Assembly: GCA_964441535.1 (NCBI GenBank)
Contig: CAYTXQ010000045.1
Coordinates: 1 to 6,554, forward strand
From: CAYNLX01 sp964441535
GTDB lineage: Bacteria > Bacillota_I > Bacilli_A > RF39 > UBA660
Length of the DNA stretch: 6,554 nt
Reading direction: 5' to 3'
Below the pieces are notes generated by a model. It had not been told where the DNA came from. It saw nothing but the letters and a program-made list of their open reading frames with translations, and did not search any database. Each line of letters opens with the position of its first letter. Positions within the stretch are counted from its first letter, which is position 1. Position numbers and translations under genes: made by a program. Shown here in pieces: positions 5,057-6,554 of the stretch.

Positions 5057-6554
5057 TAATTCTTCGTATTCCCGCACTACTACTTTCTTCTTTTATTATT
5101 TTGAAAGTTCCTAATTCTTTAGTATTCTCTACATGAGGACCATTACATATCTCTTTAGATATATTACCTATAGTATATACTTTTACAATATCACCATATT
5201 TATTGTCAAACGTACCATGAGCTCCACTTTTTTTCGCTTCTTCATAAGTCATTTCTTCTAAATTAACCAAAGTATTAAATTTAATATATTCATTTACTAA
5301 ATCTTCTATATTTTTTATTTCTTCATTAGATAATTTATGATCTACATTAAAATCAAATCTTAATCTTTCGCTAGTTATATTGCATCCTTTTTGTATTACT
5401 TCTTTTCCATAAATTTTTTGTAATGCCGCTAATAATAAGTGTGCTAATGTATGATATTTAGTAGTTTCATAACTTTGATCTGCTAATCCACCTTTAAAAG
5501 ATCCTGCTTCAATAGTTCTAGATATATTTTGATGTTCTTCAAATCTTTTATAAAAGCCATCAGTATCAACATTTAAATTATTCTCTTTAGCTAATTCTAT
5601 AGTCATTTCTAAAGGAAAACCAAAAGTATCAAATAATTTAAAAGCATCTACTCCACTTATTGTATTTCCAGCAAGATTATGAATTAGTTTATTAAACATT
5701 CTTTCTCCACTAGTTAATGTATTATTAAATTTTTTCTCTTCTTTTTCTAATTCAGAGTATATAAAATCCTTATTACTATCTAATTCTGGATATTCTTTCT
5801 TATAATCATTAATAATAATATCTGCTAACTCTACTAATTCATTGTCAGTTATATTTAATTTCTTTAAATAACGTATAGTTCTTCTTATCAATCTTCTTAA
5901 AACATATCCCTGACCTGTATTGGAAGGAATTATTGCTTTATTATCCCCTAAAATGAATACAGAGGCCCTTAAATGATCCATAATTATTCTAAAACTAACT
6001 AAATTATCTTCATATTTTTTATTAGATAATTCTTCCAATTTATTCTTAATATTGTAAAATAGTTCTGTATCATAAACAGAATCAATATCATTTATAACTC
6101 CTAAGATTCTTTCAAAACCCATACCAGTATCCACATTTACTTGTGATAATTCTTTTATAGTACCATCTTCATTTTTATAGTACTGCATAAATACGTTATT
6201 CCATAATTCCAAGTATTTTCCACAAGAACAAGAAGGATTACAATTTTCACTACATTTCTCTTTTCCTGTGTCATAAAACATTTCAGTATCAGGTCCACAA
6301 GGTCCTATACCACTTCCTAATATCCAGAAATTATCTTCTAAAAAGAATATATGACTGTCTTCTACTTTCAGACTTTTATATACATTATAAGATTCAATAT
6401 CTTTTGGTATTTCTTTATCCCCTTCAAATAATGTAAAATATAATCTATCTTTTGGTATATATAAGTATTCTTTACTAGTTAAAAATTCATAACTCATTTT
6501 TATTGATTCTTCTTTAAAATAATCACCTAAACTCCAGTTACCTAACATTTCAAA
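5040..6554 (-). CDS. alaS: Alanyl-tRNA synthetase, compact form, 5' end beyond window
   Basis: The frame is open through the right edge; two codons (Phe-Glu) precede the Met at 6548, giving the family motif FEMLGNWSLGDYF, so that Met is internal and about 85-90 N-terminal residues are missing. The enzyme ligates alanine to tRNA-Ala. Numbering from that Met: catalytic-core segments GIGPCGPDTEMFYD (80-93), VNVDTGMGFERI (138-149) and motif 3 GYVLRRLIRRTIRY (214-227). The zinc-binding editing core has H366-x3-H370 and C468-x3-H472, and ends SAGIRRIK (491-498). Only about 25 residues separate the EEHQ helix (337-340) from HTLAH, where E. coli AlaRS carries a beta-barrel of roughly 100 residues with the FYAESGGQ-type motif, and the protein stops just after the editing core, without the DHHA1/C-Ala domain. 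Estimated full length is about 590 residues against about 875. An extra cysteine cluster lies at 99-109. Nothing suggests a frameshift: the stop is followed by a hairpin. Confidence 0.95.
   Translation of the reverse strand, partial: FEMLGNWSLGDYFKEESIKMSYEFLTSKEYLYIPKDRLYFTLFEGDKEIPKDIESYNVYKSLKVEDSHIFFLEDNFWILGSGIGPCGPDTEMFYDTGKEKCSENCNPSCSCGKYLELWNNVFMQYYKNEDGTIKELSQVNVDTGMGFERILGVINDIDSVYDTELFYNIKNKLEELSNKKYEDNLVSFRIIMDHLRASVFILGDNKAIIPSNTGQGYVLRRLIRRTIRYLKKLNITDNELVELADIIINDYKKEYPELDSNKDFIYSELEKEEKKFNNTLTSGERMFNKLIHNLAGNTISGVDAFKLFDTFGFPLEMTIELAKENNLNVDTDGFYKRFEEHQNISRTIEAGSFKGGLADQSYETTKYHTLAHLLLAALQKIYGKEVIQKGCNITSERLRFDFNVDHKLSNEEIKNIEDLVNEYIKFNTLVNLEEMTYEEAKKSGAHGTFDNKYGDIVKVYTIGNISKEICNGPHVENTKELGTFKIIKEESSSAGIRRIKGVLL

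Noticed and set aside
5040..6548. Met at 6548 as the start of a complete AlaRS
   Set aside because: The frame continues to the edge with Phe-Glu, making the conserved FEMLGN motif, so this Met is internal and the gene is cut by the window.

Overview
The window is very AT-rich DNA in which every gene lies on the minus strand. Protein content and gene order point to a low-GC Firmicutes-type bacterium. The set IreB – RuvX – DUF1292 – MltG – O-methyltransferase – U32 protein, downstream of alaS, matches the Bacillus subtilis neighbourhood alaS-yrzL-yrrK-yrzB-yrrL-yrrM-yrrN. TGA is used as a stop (mltG, ireB) and tryptophan is encoded by TGG (checked in mltG and alaS), so the standard bacterial code applies and Mycoplasma/Spiroplasma are unlikely. 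MltG implies a peptidoglycan wall. Candidate sources are uncultured gut Bacilli/RF39-like or Clostridia-like lineages; the exact taxon cannot be fixed from the sequence. A run of exactly 100 N shows this is a scaffolded draft or metagenome assembly.

Layout in the direction of transcription (right to left): (1) 6554-5040, alaS, missing its 5' end; it encodes a compact alanyl-tRNA synthetase without the editing-domain beta-barrel and without the C-terminal DHHA1/C-Ala domain. (2) About 5056-4935, a hairpin over the alaS stop codon, then an extended -10 promoter and a strong Shine-Dalgarno. (3) 4934-3351, a DEAD-box RNA helicase with a DbpA/CsdA-type RNA-binding domain, placed between alaS and ireB. 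(4) 3325-3226, assembly gap. (5) 3225-1, a tightly packed run of genes with 1-6 bp gaps or short overlaps: ireB (3' part only), ruvX, a DUF1292 gene, mltG, a trmR-like O-methyltransferase, and the first 234 codons of a U32-family gene that runs off the left edge.

Functionally this is a housekeeping translation and cell-envelope cluster. AlaRS charges tRNA-Ala. The helicase probably remodels rRNA or mRNA. RuvX is linked to 16S rRNA 5' maturation. The O-methyltransferase and U32 protein are candidates for making 5-methoxyuridine at tRNA wobble position 34. IreB is a target of the Firmicute PASTA kinase pathway, and MltG trims nascent glycan strands. I see no phage, IS, CRISPR, defence system or RNA gene. 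The most unusual feature is the domain-reduced AlaRS with an added cysteine cluster; I do not see a wholly new system here.
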